Shown here: in pieces, positions 14,248 to 22,231 of the stretch | How positions within the stretch are numbered: position 1 is the first letter of the stretch | Layout of the letters: the number at the start of each line of letters is the position of its first letter | Assembly: GCA_019323195.1 (NCBI GenBank) | Contig: JAHWHQ010000022.1 | Coordinates: 1-25,667, forward strand | Length of the DNA stretch: 25,667 nt | Origin: Candidatus Woesearchaeota archaeon | GTDB taxonomy: Archaea > Nanobdellota > Nanobdellia > Woesearchaeales > JACPBV01 | Reading direction: 5' to 3' | The notes under the pieces: model-generated | The model's input: the letters and a program-made list of their open reading frames with translations, nothing else | The model's database searches: none | Told to the model about the DNA's origin: nothing | Position numbers and translations under genes: made by a program

Positions 14248-15963
14248 TTATTCACCCTCAAAAAATTTTCCAGGGGCTGCCATGCAGCCGCCAAAGGCAT
14301 CCTTTACATGGCCGCCGGGAGGAAGCATAGGAAGTATGTTGGACTCCTCCTCTATCTGGACATCAATAATTGTGGTCACATCATTCTTTACAGCCTGTCT
14401 TAAGGCTGCAGCTAGCTCTTCCTTTTTCTTGACCCTTATTCCTTTCAGGCCGTATGCCTCTGCTACTTTGACAAAGTCAGGGGTCGTCCCAAGGTAGACC
14501 TCTGAGTAGCGCCTGTCAGAGAACAGTTCAAGCCACTGCCTTACCATCCCAAGGTAGGAGTTGTTCATGATCATTACGATGACCTTTATGTTCGCCTCTT
14601 TTACTGTTCCAAGCTCCTGTATCGTCATCTGGAAAGAGCCGTCACCGTCTACTAAAAATACATTTACATCCGGCTTAGCGACCTTTGCGCCTATCGCTGC
14701 AGGGAAGCCGAAACCCATGGTTCCTGCCCCTCCTGAGCTTATGAAGGTCCTGGGCTTTGACCTTTTGATGAAATGGCCGGCAAACATCTGGTGCTGGCCA
14801 ACTCCTGTTACAACTATGTCGTCAGGCTTAAGGATGTCATTCAATGCATACATCACCTCTCTTGGATGTATCCTTTTTGTAGGCTTGACATTGACGCACT
14901 TATCGCAGGTTTCCTTAAGCTTCCTGATCTTTTTTGTCCAGGCAGCCTTTTCCTTTACCGCCTTTTTCTTTAACGTAGCTGTAAGGGCTATTATGGTGTT
15001 TTTTGCGTCCCCTACTATGGGTATGTCTACCTTGACGTTCTTGCCTATCTCTGCAGGGTCAATGTCAGCATGGATGACCTTGGCATTCTCTGCGTATGTC
15101 TTTAGATTGCCGGTTATCCTGTCGCTGAACCTGCAGCCTATAGTAATAAGGAGGTCTGCATTTACTGTTGCATAGTTTGCTATCTTTCTTCCGTGCATGC
15201 CTACTGTTCCAAGGCCTAATGCATTTGTCTCATCAAAGGCGCCCTTGCCCATGAAGGTTGTTGTTACGGGTATCTTGGTCAGAGCCACTAATTCGCTTAA
15301 TTCTTTACAGGCGTCTGCTATTATCACTCCCTGGCCTATCAGGAAGAGTGGCCTTTCTGCATTCATTATCGCATCTGCAGCCTTCTCTATCTGTAATGGG
15401 TTAGGCTTTAGGGTAGGCTGGAACCCTATGATCGCAACATCTTTGGGTATCGGCTCTGTTACCTCTCCAACCTGTGTGTCTTTTGGGAGGTCTATATAAA
15501 CAGGGCCTGGCCTGCCCTCTAATGCTATCTTAAAGGCCTTCATTATGGTAGGGGCCATCTGGTCAGGGGTCCTTACCTGGAAGTTATGCTTTGTTATAGG
15601 AAGGGTAATGCCCATCATGTCTGACTCCTGGAAAGCGTCATTTCCTATAAGGGCTGTGGGGACCTGGCCGCCAAATGCTATTATAGGGGCAGAGTCCATG
15701 TATGCGTCCATTATGCCTGTTACAAGGTTTGTAGCGCCAGGGCCGGAGGTTGCAATACAGACTCCTGCCTTTCCAGAGGCTCTTGCATAGCCTGTAGCGG
15801 CATGGGCAGCTCCCTGCTCGTGCCTTACCAATATGTTCCTTATCTTTCCCTTGTAATCCAGATAGGCGTCGAAGAGGGGTATGACTGACCCTCCTGGAAA
15901 CCCGAATGTTACATTTACTCCCTGCTTGATCAGGGTTTCAACAATTGCTTTTGCTCCGTTCAT
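14248..15963 (-). CDS. ilvB: Acetolactate synthase large (catalytic) subunit
   Basis: This TPP- and FAD-dependent enzyme condenses two pyruvates to 2-acetolactate, or pyruvate and 2-oxobutyrate to acetohydroxybutyrate. FGFPGG and RHEQGAAHAA near the N-terminus hold the TPP-activating Glu; GDGSFQMTIQEL...NNSYLGM is the TPP/Mg motif. The three-domain arrangement and about 571 residues are standard. ATG 15963 has ggtgat just upstream, the same layout as leuA and ilvN; in-frame ATGs at 15975 and 15993 are alternatives. It lies 34 nt after leuA and one base before ilvN, forming one operon. Confidence 0.94.
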   Translation of the reverse strand: MNGAKAIVETLIKQGVNVTFGFPGGSVIPLFDAYLDYKGKIRNILVRHEQGAAHAATGYARASGKAGVCIATSGPGATNLVTGIMDAYMDSAPIIAFGGQVPTALIGNDAFQESDMMGITLPITKHNFQVRTPDQMAPTIMKAFKIALEGRPGPVYIDLPKDTQVGEVTEPIPKDVAIIGFQPTLKPNPLQIEKAADAIMNAERPLFLIGQGVIIADACKELSELVALTKIPVTTTFMGKGAFDETNALGLGTVGMHGRKIANYATVNADLLITIGCRFSDRITGNLKTYAENAKVIHADIDPAEIGKNVKVDIPIVGDAKNTIIALTATLKKKAVKEKAAWTKKIRKLKETCDKCVNVKPTKRIHPREVMYALNDILKPDDIVVTGVGQHQMFAGHFIKRSKPRTFISSGGAGTMGFGFPAAIGAKVAKPDVNVFLVDGDGSFQMTIQELGTVKEANIKVIVMIMNNSYLGMVRQWLELFSDRRYSEVYLGTTPDFVKVAEAYGLKGIRVKKKEELAAALRQAVKNDVTTIIDVQIEEESNILPMLPPGGHVKDAFGGCMAAPGKFFEGE

Positions 15964-15997
15964 TTTATCACCCATAAGATTTTTCTTTATCATAAGT

Positions 15998-17539
15998 TCA
16001 TTTTGAAGGCTTTTTTCCTGCCAGCGCCCTGTTCATGCCTTTTACAAGGGCTATTGCAGATGCCATTATGATGTCTTCGTTGACAGCCTCTGCCCTGAAG
16101 ATACCTCCTTTCTTGTCCTGGACTGTTATCGAGACATCAGCCAATGCGTCTGTCCCGCCGGTTATGGCCTTTAGATTGTATTCTTTCAGCTTTATTGAGG
16201 GGTCTATCATTGTTGATATCGCATGGCTGAGCGCATCCACAGGGCCGACGCCTTTTCCCTTGCCGATCTTCCTTTTTCCTTCGATAATGAGCGTAACATC
16301 TGCCTGAGGCTGGGTCTTATTGCCTGTTGTTATCTTTATCTCGTCAAGCTTTATGATCTCTTCCTCTTTTGATAATTCTCCTGCAATGTCAGCTGTTATG
16401 GCGATTATGTCTTCCCTCATGACCTCTTTCTGCTTATCTGCCAGGTCTTTTACTTTTGCTATGATCTTCTCTACCTGTTTTGGGTCAAGTTCGTAACCCA
16501 TCTCCTTTAAGATGGCTTCTACAGCGTGCTTGCCTGAGTGTTTTCCTATCACTATGTTGGTCCCCTGCCAGCCGATCTCTTCAGGCTCCATTATCTCATA
16601 AGTGAGCTTGCTGCTTAGTACGCCGTGCTGGTGGACGCCTGCTTCGTGGGCAAAGGCGTTCCTTCCCACAATGGCCTTGTTTCTTTGTACTGATAACCCT
16701 GTCAATGATGAGACAAGCTGGGATGCCCTGAATATCTCCTGGGTTTTTATTCCTGTATAAAATCCTTTGAAAAAGTCCTTTCTTGTCCTGATATTCATGA
16801 CGACCTCTTCAAGGCTGCAGTTTCCAGCCCTTTCACCGATGCCGTTTATCGTGCATTCTACCTGGGTTGCGCCGTTCTTTACAGCCTCTAACGAGTTTGC
16901 AACAGCTAACCCAAGATCGTTATGGCAATGGATGCTGATAACTACATTGTTCTTTTTTATTATCTTACCTAACTTGTCAAAGACGTATCTTATCCTTCTG
17001 CCGAACTCTTCCGGCTCTGCATAGCCGACAGTGTCTGGAATGTTGATGGTGGTTGCTCCTGCTTCAATCGCTGCTTTTACTACATCGCACATATAGTCCA
17101 GGTCTGTCCTTGCCGCATCCTCAGGGCTGAACTCAACATCCCTGCAAAGTGATTTAGCATGCTTAACTGCATCTGAGGCCATCTGGATTATCTCTTCCTT
17201 GGTCTTTCTAAGCTTCTTTTCCCTATGTATAAGGGAGGTAGCGATGAATGTATGGATCCTGGGATTTTTTGAGTGTTTTACAGCATCCCAGGCACGGTCG
17301 ATGTCCTGCTTTGTTGTTCTTGCCAGGCCGCAGATTACAGGGCCATCTACCTTTTTTGCAATAAGCTTTACAGCCTCAAAGTCGCCTTGCGAGGCTATGG
17401 GGAAACCTGCCTCGATAACGTCCACGCCTAATTTGGCAAGCTGCCTTGCTATCACAAGCTTTTCAGGGGTGGTTAATGATGCTCCCGGGCTCTGCTCGCC
17501 GTCCCTTAATGTTGTGTCGAAAATGATTATTTTTTTCAT
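15998..17539 (-). CDS. leuA: 2-isopropylmalate synthase (possibly citramalate synthase)
   Basis: It condenses acetyl-CoA with 2-oxoisovalerate, the first committed leucine step. FDTTLRDGEQSPGASL (residues 6-21) and HCHNDLGLAVANS carry the metal and substrate residues, NAFAHEAGVHQHG is the second signature, and a C-terminal regulatory LeuA dimer domain (about 385-513) suggests feedback by leucine. Citramalate synthase (isoleucine via pyruvate) is closely related and cannot be excluded, but the length and motifs fit LeuA. ATG 17539 follows aggtga at six bases; GTG 17548 is upstream in frame. Putative TATA boxes lie at 17563-17570 and 17619-17626. A leader-peptide-like ORF and hairpin lie 92-195 nt upstream. 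Confidence 0.9.
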   Translation of the reverse strand: MKKIIIFDTTLRDGEQSPGASLTTPEKLVIARQLAKLGVDVIEAGFPIASQGDFEAVKLIAKKVDGPVICGLARTTKQDIDRAWDAVKHSKNPRIHTFIATSLIHREKKLRKTKEEIIQMASDAVKHAKSLCRDVEFSPEDAARTDLDYMCDVVKAAIEAGATTINIPDTVGYAEPEEFGRRIRYVFDKLGKIIKKNNVVISIHCHNDLGLAVANSLEAVKNGATQVECTINGIGERAGNCSLEEVVMNIRTRKDFFKGFYTGIKTQEIFRASQLVSSLTGLSVQRNKAIVGRNAFAHEAGVHQHGVLSSKLTYEIMEPEEIGWQGTNIVIGKHSGKHAVEAILKEMGYELDPKQVEKIIAKVKDLADKQKEVMREDIIAITADIAGELSKEEEIIKLDEIKITTGNKTQPQADVTLIIEGKRKIGKGKGVGPVDALSHAISTMIDPSIKLKEYNLKAITGGTDALADVSITVQDKKGGIFRAEAVNEDIIMASAIALVKGMNRALAGKKPSK

Positions 17540-17630
17540 CTTTTTCACCTATTACGCTGTTTTTTATAAATTTTTCCTACTTTAAGCTTATTGATTAAAA
17601 TCAAATAAAAAGAATAAAATTTATACGCTG

Positions 17631-17660
17631 GCCCTTAATTCCTGGTCTAAGAATTAGGGC
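17631..17660 (-). terminator. Hairpin after leader ORF, upstream of leuA
   Basis: On the minus strand gccctaattc (17660-17651) pairs with gaattaagggc (17641-17631) with one bulged base and a 9-nt loop. It starts two bases after the leader ORF stop and is followed 8-20 nt later by a T-rich tract (aattttattcttttt). It could be an attenuator/terminator or a simple 3' end. Confidence 0.55.
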
Positions 17661-17662
17661 AA

Positions 17663-17734
17663 TCATAACACCAGAAGCAACAGAATCAAGACTAGCAGAA
17701 TCATGCTAAAATTTTGAGTGCTAGTTTTTTTCAT
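17663..17734 (-). CDS. Putative Ile/Leu/Val-rich leader peptide of leuA-ilvBN (or one-helix membrane peptide)
   Basis: This 23-codon ORF starts ATG 17734-17732 and stops TGA 17665-17663. The first 11 residues are polar with two lysines; residues 12-23 read ILLVLILLLLVL, that is 12 consecutive branched-chain residues (8 Leu, 2 Ile, 2 Val) ending at the stop. A TATA box (17760-17767) is centred 29.5 nt before the ATG, exactly the spacing of trpS and the HerA-like gene, so it would be leaderless. A hairpin follows at once, then leuA, which makes branched-chain amino acids. Bacterial leuL/ilvL leaders look like this. A short hydrophobic membrane peptide would look the same, and leuA may have its own promoter. 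Confidence 0.55.
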   Translation of the reverse strand: MKKTSTQNFSMILLVLILLLLVL

Positions 17735-17759
17735 GTTATGGTATGATAATCAACGGTTA

Positions 17760-17767
17760 TATTTAAA
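17760..17767 (-). promoter_or_regulatory. TATA box of the leader ORF
   Basis: tatttaaa (tttaaata on the minus strand) is centred 29.5 nt before the leader ATG. No Shine-Dalgarno precedes that ATG, in keeping with a leaderless start. Confidence 0.5.
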
Positions 17768-17829
17768 GTTATGGTTTTTTGGCCTCTGAAATCAAAACTA
17801 ATTTATGTAAGTTATGTATCCTTTAATAT

Positions 17830-18774
17830 ATGAAAAAGACATATTTTGAAAGGGCTATCTTCCTGTCATGGCACTGCTCTAAGAGGGACTGCGCTTTCTG
17901 CTACCTTTCCTCGAAGCCGAACATCCCGGATAAGGTGAAGGACAGAAGGTCATTAGCCTCGATATTTGCAGAGGCCATGATATGCAGGGCATGCGGGTGG
18001 AGGGTAGAGTTCCTGTCAGCAGGATGCGATACCTTTACTGATGATGAACTGCTGTCTATAATCAGGAATGTCTTTAAGATAACAGGGCAGAAGCAATGGC
18101 TTAATCTTGGTATACTTAATGAGAAGCAGCTAAGGCTGTTCAGGCCTTATATCAAAGGGATTTGCGGCACAGTCGAGTGCATCACGCCAGGGCTTAGAGA
18201 CAGGATATGCCCTTCCAAGCCTTTGGATGAGATAAAAAGGATGTTTGATATTGCGGATAAGCTGGGGCTGGATAAGACAATCACCATAATATTAGGATTA
18301 GGGGAGACACTGCAGGATTTTAAGGAGCTTAAGTCATTTATAACGGAGAATAGGCTTAAGAGGATAACGTTCTATAGGCTAAAGCCGCAGAAAGGCACAA
18401 TATTTGAGGATTCAAAAGGGCCTGAAAGCAGCTATTATGCTAAGTGGGTTGGAAGGACAAGGGAGGAGTTCCCTAAGATGAAGATTGTAGTGGGATCGTG
18501 GCTTACACACCTGGATGAGATACACCTTCTTCTGGAAAAAGGTGCTGATTCTATTACAAAGTTCCCTTCAATAAGGAAATTTAATACTGAATATGCGAGG
18601 AAGATTGAGGAAGAGGTCGGGAAGGCTAAGAGGGAGTTTGCAGGGACCTTGACTAAGGTTCCTAGGATTGATGTGGGTAAGGAATTGCAGCGGCTGGAGA
18701 TCGATGCCGGGTTGAGGAAAAAGGTCAGGGTTAAGTTAGATTCTTACCTTAAGAGGATGAGGGGGAATTGTTAG
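17830..18774 (+). CDS. Radical SAM protein with CX4CX2C motif
   Basis: The N-terminal FLSWHCSKRDCAFCYLS carries C16, C21 and C24, a CX4CX2C spacing instead of the usual CX3CX2C; related unusual spacings are known in HmdB-like radical SAM enzymes. FLSAGCDTF lies where the SAM-binding GGE-like motif is found. LGLGETLQDF and TFYRLKPQKGTIF continue the barrel. Length 314 fits a compact TIM-barrel enzyme without an auxiliary-cluster domain. The reaction is unknown. The gene is divergent from leuA and the leader ORF and convergent with the BatD-like gene. A TATA-like tttatgta (17802-17809) about 25 nt before the ATG suggests a leaderless transcript. Confidence 0.82.
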   Translation: MKKTYFERAIFLSWHCSKRDCAFCYLSSKPNIPDKVKDRRSLASIFAEAMICRACGWRVEFLSAGCDTFTDDELLSIIRNVFKITGQKQWLNLGILNEKQLRLFRPYIKGICGTVECITPGLRDRICPSKPLDEIKRMFDIADKLGLDKTITIILGLGETLQDFKELKSFITENRLKRITFYRLKPQKGTIFEDSKGPESSYYAKWVGRTREEFPKMKIVVGSWLTHLDEIHLLLEKGADSITKFPSIRKFNTEYARKIEEEVGKAKREFAGTLTKVPRIDVGKELQRLEIDAGLRKKVRVKLDSYLKRMRGNC

Positions 18775-18795
18775 GGATATATGGGAGAATAATCA

Positions 18796-20337
18796 TTACT
18801 TAGATATTATCCTAGATATATAACCTATTATTTTGCTGAAATCGTCTTTATTGGCCTGGTATTTTGCGAATTCTACCAATGAGCACAGGTCAAAGCACTC
18901 TTTTGCATCCCTTGATGCTTTCCTGTGTTTTTTTAAATGACTGATTATCTCGTCATTTGTTATCTCTTTTTTTAGGCTATTGTCATAGCTTAGGTAGAGC
19001 CTTAATGACTGGCCGGCAAGGCCGTATGCATCCTTGTATTCCTTTTTTTCAAACAGTCTTTTTGACCTTTCAAGCATAGCCAGCGATTCTGCCTTGTAAT
19101 CAAAGGGCTTTTCAAAGGATCTTTCTTTGGTGGTATGCTCCTTATCGGGTTTTCTTAGCATCCTGTATGAAAAATATGCTATCAGGCTGATAGATGCTAT
19201 CAACAACAGAGCCCAAAGATAGCCCTTTTTTTCTTTTTTACTATCATTAACAAGCTCTACCTTCTCAATGGTGTTGTTTGCGATATCTGCCCTTATAGAG
19301 GCTGTTTCATTGTTCTTATTGATATAATTCAACTGAACATTTGTTGTGTTATCTTCCTGTGAGAAGTCTATGCTTTGCTGGTTGAATCCCTGCTCCTGGA
19401 GCTGGTTGTCGAACTTCTGGAATCTCTTATCCTGCTTCAGCTGCTCAACCATCTGTCTTCTTATCTCTGCTGAGTCTTTCCTTAGGTTTTGTATCTCTCC
19501 GTCATTGAGCTGGCCCCTGAGCGAGGCCTGCTCCCCTTCCTGGTTCTGGTAGTTTATCTTAAAATCACAGCTGCTGTTCGTTATCGGATTGATGGCTGCA
19601 TCAGCCGGGCTATAGCCCTGCTCTAAGAGCTGCTGGTGCTCTTTTATCAGCTCGGGGTTCTGCTCCAGCTGTTTCTGGAAATCCGCTTTCAGCTGCTCCT
19701 GCTCCTGGATCTGCTTCTGGATCTGCTGCTTTAATGCAGAGCTGTCCTGGGACAGCTGGTTGTTCTGCAGTTTCTGCCGGGTGTTCTGTTTGGGTTGTGG
19801 CCTTCCGAACATATCCTCCATCATCTCCTGCATCCTCTGGCTTTGCTGTTGAATCTGGCTGGACTGCTGCTGTTCCTGGGCTTTTTCTGAGGAGCTGGAA
19901 ACCTGGTCCTGCTGGTTGTTCTTCTGGGAGTCGTCGCTTACAAAATGGACCTTTATGCCGTCAAGGACAACCTCCTTTTCCTCATCCTCTGTGTAGGAAA
20001 ATTTAAGGCTTACGGACATGGTCATGGGGGAGGAAGAGGTGCCGAAATTAAGATTTGATTCGCTGTCGCCCCTGCCTATGGAGAAGGATGATGATTTCGT
20101 GCTGGAGCTGGAGTATTGGAAATTACCCTGCTTGACCTGCTGTGTTATTGTGTAACTTAGAAGGCCGTCTATCGCCTTTTCATAGGAATTTTCAGATTCT
20201 ACCTTTATAATGGCCTCTTCTCCTGTCTTAAAATAATACTCTTTCTGGTCTAAGGAGAGGGTGATGCCTTGGGCTTTGGCTGACGGAACTGCCAGTGCTA
20301 ATAATGCTATTATCACTAATAATATTCCATGCTTCAC
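18796..20337 (-). CDS. BatD-like membrane protein with Gln-rich extracytoplasmic region
   Basis: A signal peptide (1-22) leads into a beta-rich domain (about 24-133: ITLSLDQKEYYFKTGEEAIIKV). A long low-complexity Gln/Ser-rich stretch (138-245) follows, then a second mixed region, one membrane helix (372-393, WALLLIASISLIAYFSYRML) and a cytoplasmic helical domain (about 410-513: KRLFEKKEYKDAYGLAGQSLRLYL). This arrangement and its place after a VWA gene match BatD-type proteins, although sequence similarity is weak and the Gln-rich tract is unusual. The start codon overlaps the BatA stop by four bases, so it is the last gene of the MoxR-DUF58-BatA-BatD unit. Confidence 0.72.
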   Translation of the reverse strand: MKHGILLVIIALLALAVPSAKAQGITLSLDQKEYYFKTGEEAIIKVESENSYEKAIDGLLSYTITQQVKQGNFQYSSSSTKSSSFSIGRGDSESNLNFGTSSSPMTMSVSLKFSYTEDEEKEVVLDGIKVHFVSDDSQKNNQQDQVSSSSEKAQEQQQSSQIQQQSQRMQEMMEDMFGRPQPKQNTRQKLQNNQLSQDSSALKQQIQKQIQEQEQLKADFQKQLEQNPELIKEHQQLLEQGYSPADAAINPITNSSCDFKINYQNQEGEQASLRGQLNDGEIQNLRKDSAEIRRQMVEQLKQDKRFQKFDNQLQEQGFNQQSIDFSQEDNTTNVQLNYINKNNETASIRADIANNTIEKVELVNDSKKEKKGYLWALLLIASISLIAYFSYRMLRKPDKEHTTKERSFEKPFDYKAESLAMLERSKRLFEKKEYKDAYGLAGQSLRLYLSYDNSLKKEITNDEIISHLKKHRKASRDAKECFDLCSLVEFAKYQANKDDFSKIIGYISRIISK

Positions 20338-21284
20338 TGTATTATCCTCTTTCCGCCGTAGTTAAGGTATAGGTATGATAAAAAAGCGATAAGCGCTGCA
20401 AGGAAAAACCAGTCTTTTATGTTAGTTTCCTCTTTTTCCCTTTTTATGTCCTCGCTTATGTTCTTGTATATCTCGTCAAGGGTCTTGTGGTCTACTGACT
20501 TGAAGTATCTGCCACCTGTCTCCCTGGCTATTGCCATCAGCGTGGCCTCGTCAAGCTCTGCATACTGGGGGTTGCCGAACCAGTCATAGCCTAATACGAC
20601 CTTGCCTTCAGAGCCCATGCCTATGGTATAGACCTGTATGTTATTGGCTTTTGCAAATGCAACTGCCTCAGCAGGGCTTATCACCCCGGCATTGCTGACG
20701 CCGTCTGACAGGAGGATGACAACCTTTTTTTTGTTAGGGATGGAGGTTGCCATGTCTATGCCCAGGGACAGGCCGTCCCCTATGGCTGTCTTTCCTTCCC
20801 TTGGTGCTATGCCCCTTAATTTTTCTATAACCTTCTCCTTGTAAGGGCTTAGGTAGGCAGCTGTCGTTGCGCCTGACTCAAAGGTGACTATGCCTGCATG
20901 GTCTTTATCTTTCAGGGACCTGAGCAGTATCTCTGCAGACCTCTTGGCGGACTCAAGCCTTGTAGGGGTATAATCCTGGGCCTGCATGCTTCCTGAGATG
21001 TCCATCACCAATACGACGTTAACGCCCTCTTTTGCCTGCTTTAAAGGGATATGAGGGTTAGAGAAGCCGATGATCATCAGTGCAAGGACAAGAAGGGAAA
21101 GGAAGAACAAGATGTCATTTCTCCTGCTTTTCTTCTTGTTCCCAAGGGCTGACTTGATGAAGCCTATGTTGCTGAACCTGATGGCATCTTTCTTTTTTTT
21201 CTCTATTATCTTCTTGTACAGGTAAAATAGGAGCGGGACCGAGACAAGGAATACAAGAACCCATGGATCCTGAAAACCTGCCAT
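20334..21284 (-). CDS. VWA-domain membrane protein (BatA-like)
   Basis: Two N-terminal membrane helices (about 8-23 and 57-74) flank a basic segment. The von Willebrand A domain (about 88-275) has the MIDAS DISGS (95-99), TAIGDG and LLSDGVSN metal positions. A C-terminal helix (about 288-308, WFFLAALIAFLSYLYL) returns to the membrane. BatA proteins work with MoxR ATPases and DUF58 proteins; the metal site suggests ligand binding at the cell surface. It overlaps the DUF58 gene by one base (TGATG) and the BatD-like gene by four. Confidence 0.88.
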   Translation of the reverse strand: MAGFQDPWVLVFLVSVPLLFYLYKKIIEKKKKDAIRFSNIGFIKSALGNKKKSRRNDILFFLSLLVLALMIIGFSNPHIPLKQAKEGVNVVLVMDISGSMQAQDYTPTRLESAKRSAEILLRSLKDKDHAGIVTFESGATTAAYLSPYKEKVIEKLRGIAPREGKTAIGDGLSLGIDMATSIPNKKKVVILLSDGVSNAGVISPAEAVAFAKANNIQVYTIGMGSEGKVVLGYDWFGNPQYAELDEATLMAIARETGGRYFKSVDHKTLDEIYKNISEDIKREKEETNIKDWFFLAALIAFLSYLYLNYGGKRIIQ

Positions 21285-22165
21285 CAGCCAATCCCCTTCC
21301 TCTGCCTTGTCCTGAAGAATTTTCTTAACGGTATCTCGTAAGGCTCGTCAGTTGTTATGCTTACAGCGCCTATCTTATGCTTTTTTAGGAGCCTGTCTGT
21401 GCTTTCCCTGTTGCTTTTCATGATCCTTGCATAATTATCCCTGAACTCATCATCCGAGGTGTCAACCAGTATCTGCTCCCCTGTCTCTTCATCCTCCAGC
21501 TGGATAAGCCCGATGTCAGGGATGGTTTCTTCCCTCCGGTCATTAACCTTTACTGCGATGACGTCGTGCCTGTTCCTCAGGACAGAGAGGGGCTTCATGA
21601 AGTCCCCGGAATAAAAGTCAGAGATGATGAATATGACGCTCCTTTTCCTTATGACGTTAGAGACAAATGCAAGAGAGCTGTTAAGGTCGGTCTTTTTTGA
21701 GGCAGGCTCGTGCATGACAAGGCTGCTGATGAGCTTTAAGACATGCCTTTTTCCTTTCCTTGCAGGGATGTACCTTTCTACGTCATCCGTGAATATGAAA
21801 AGCCCTACATTGTCATTGTTCCTCATGGCAGAGAACATGAGGGTGGCTGTTAGCTCTATGGCCTTCCTTCTTTTTTCTATAAGGCTGCCGAAGCTTCCCG
21901 AGCCGGAGAAGTCAAAGACAAAATATACCCTCAGGTCCCTTTCTTCGATGAATTCCTTGATAAAGGGATGGTTGAAACGGGCGGTGACCTTCCAGTCAAT
22001 CGCCCTTATGTCATCTCCTTCTTTGTAATCCCTTATCTCTGAGAACTCAATGCCCTGGCCCCTGAAGATGGAGTGGTAATTGCCTGCGATGATGCCGTCA
22101 ACTAGGTGCTTTGTCGCTATCTCTATCTTCCTTACCTGTTTTATTATCTCTTTTGTCTCATGCAT
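21284..22165 (-). CDS. DUF58-family protein
   Basis: The signature GIEFSEIRDYKEGDDIRAIDW (about 38-58) is diagnostic of DUF58. The following region has a VWA-like fold with DFSGSGSFG (MIDAS-like DxSxS) and FIISDFYSG. There is no membrane segment, so it is cytoplasmic. DUF58 proteins nearly always sit with MoxR ATPases and BatA-type VWA proteins, as here, and are thought to link the ATPase to membrane complexes. ATG 22165 is 66 nt after the MoxR stop; the MoxR/DUF58 gap is A/T rich and may hold a weak promoter. Confidence 0.88.
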   Translation of the reverse strand: MHETKEIIKQVRKIEIATKHLVDGIIAGNYHSIFRGQGIEFSEIRDYKEGDDIRAIDWKVTARFNHPFIKEFIEERDLRVYFVFDFSGSGSFGSLIEKRRKAIELTATLMFSAMRNNDNVGLFIFTDDVERYIPARKGKRHVLKLISSLVMHEPASKKTDLNSSLAFVSNVIRKRSVIFIISDFYSGDFMKPLSVLRNRHDVIAVKVNDRREETIPDIGLIQLEDEETGEQILVDTSDDEFRDNYARIMKSNRESTDRLLKKHKIGAVSITTDEPYEIPLRKFFRTRQRKGIG

Positions 22166-22231
22166 ATTAATAAATTAACATATTTTGACGATAATAAGCA
22201 TCCCCCTCTAAAGATGATCATGATATCAATC

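Noticed and set aside
13510..14403. 297-codon open frame on the plus strand
   Set aside because: It runs antisense across the cupin gene, ilvN and the end of ilvB, all of which have clear family motifs. Other long plus-strand frames over ilvB, leuA, MoxR and DUF58 were dropped for the same reason.
17743..17781. Box C/D small RNA (atgataa ... ctga)
   Set aside because: The boxes are loose, no C'/D' pair or kink-turn stem is clear, and the stretch overlaps a good TATA box.
19680..19900. Repeat array in the ctgctg-rich stretch
   Set aside because: The repetition comes from Gln codons of the BatD-like protein's low-complexity tract, not from a CRISPR or other DNA repeat.
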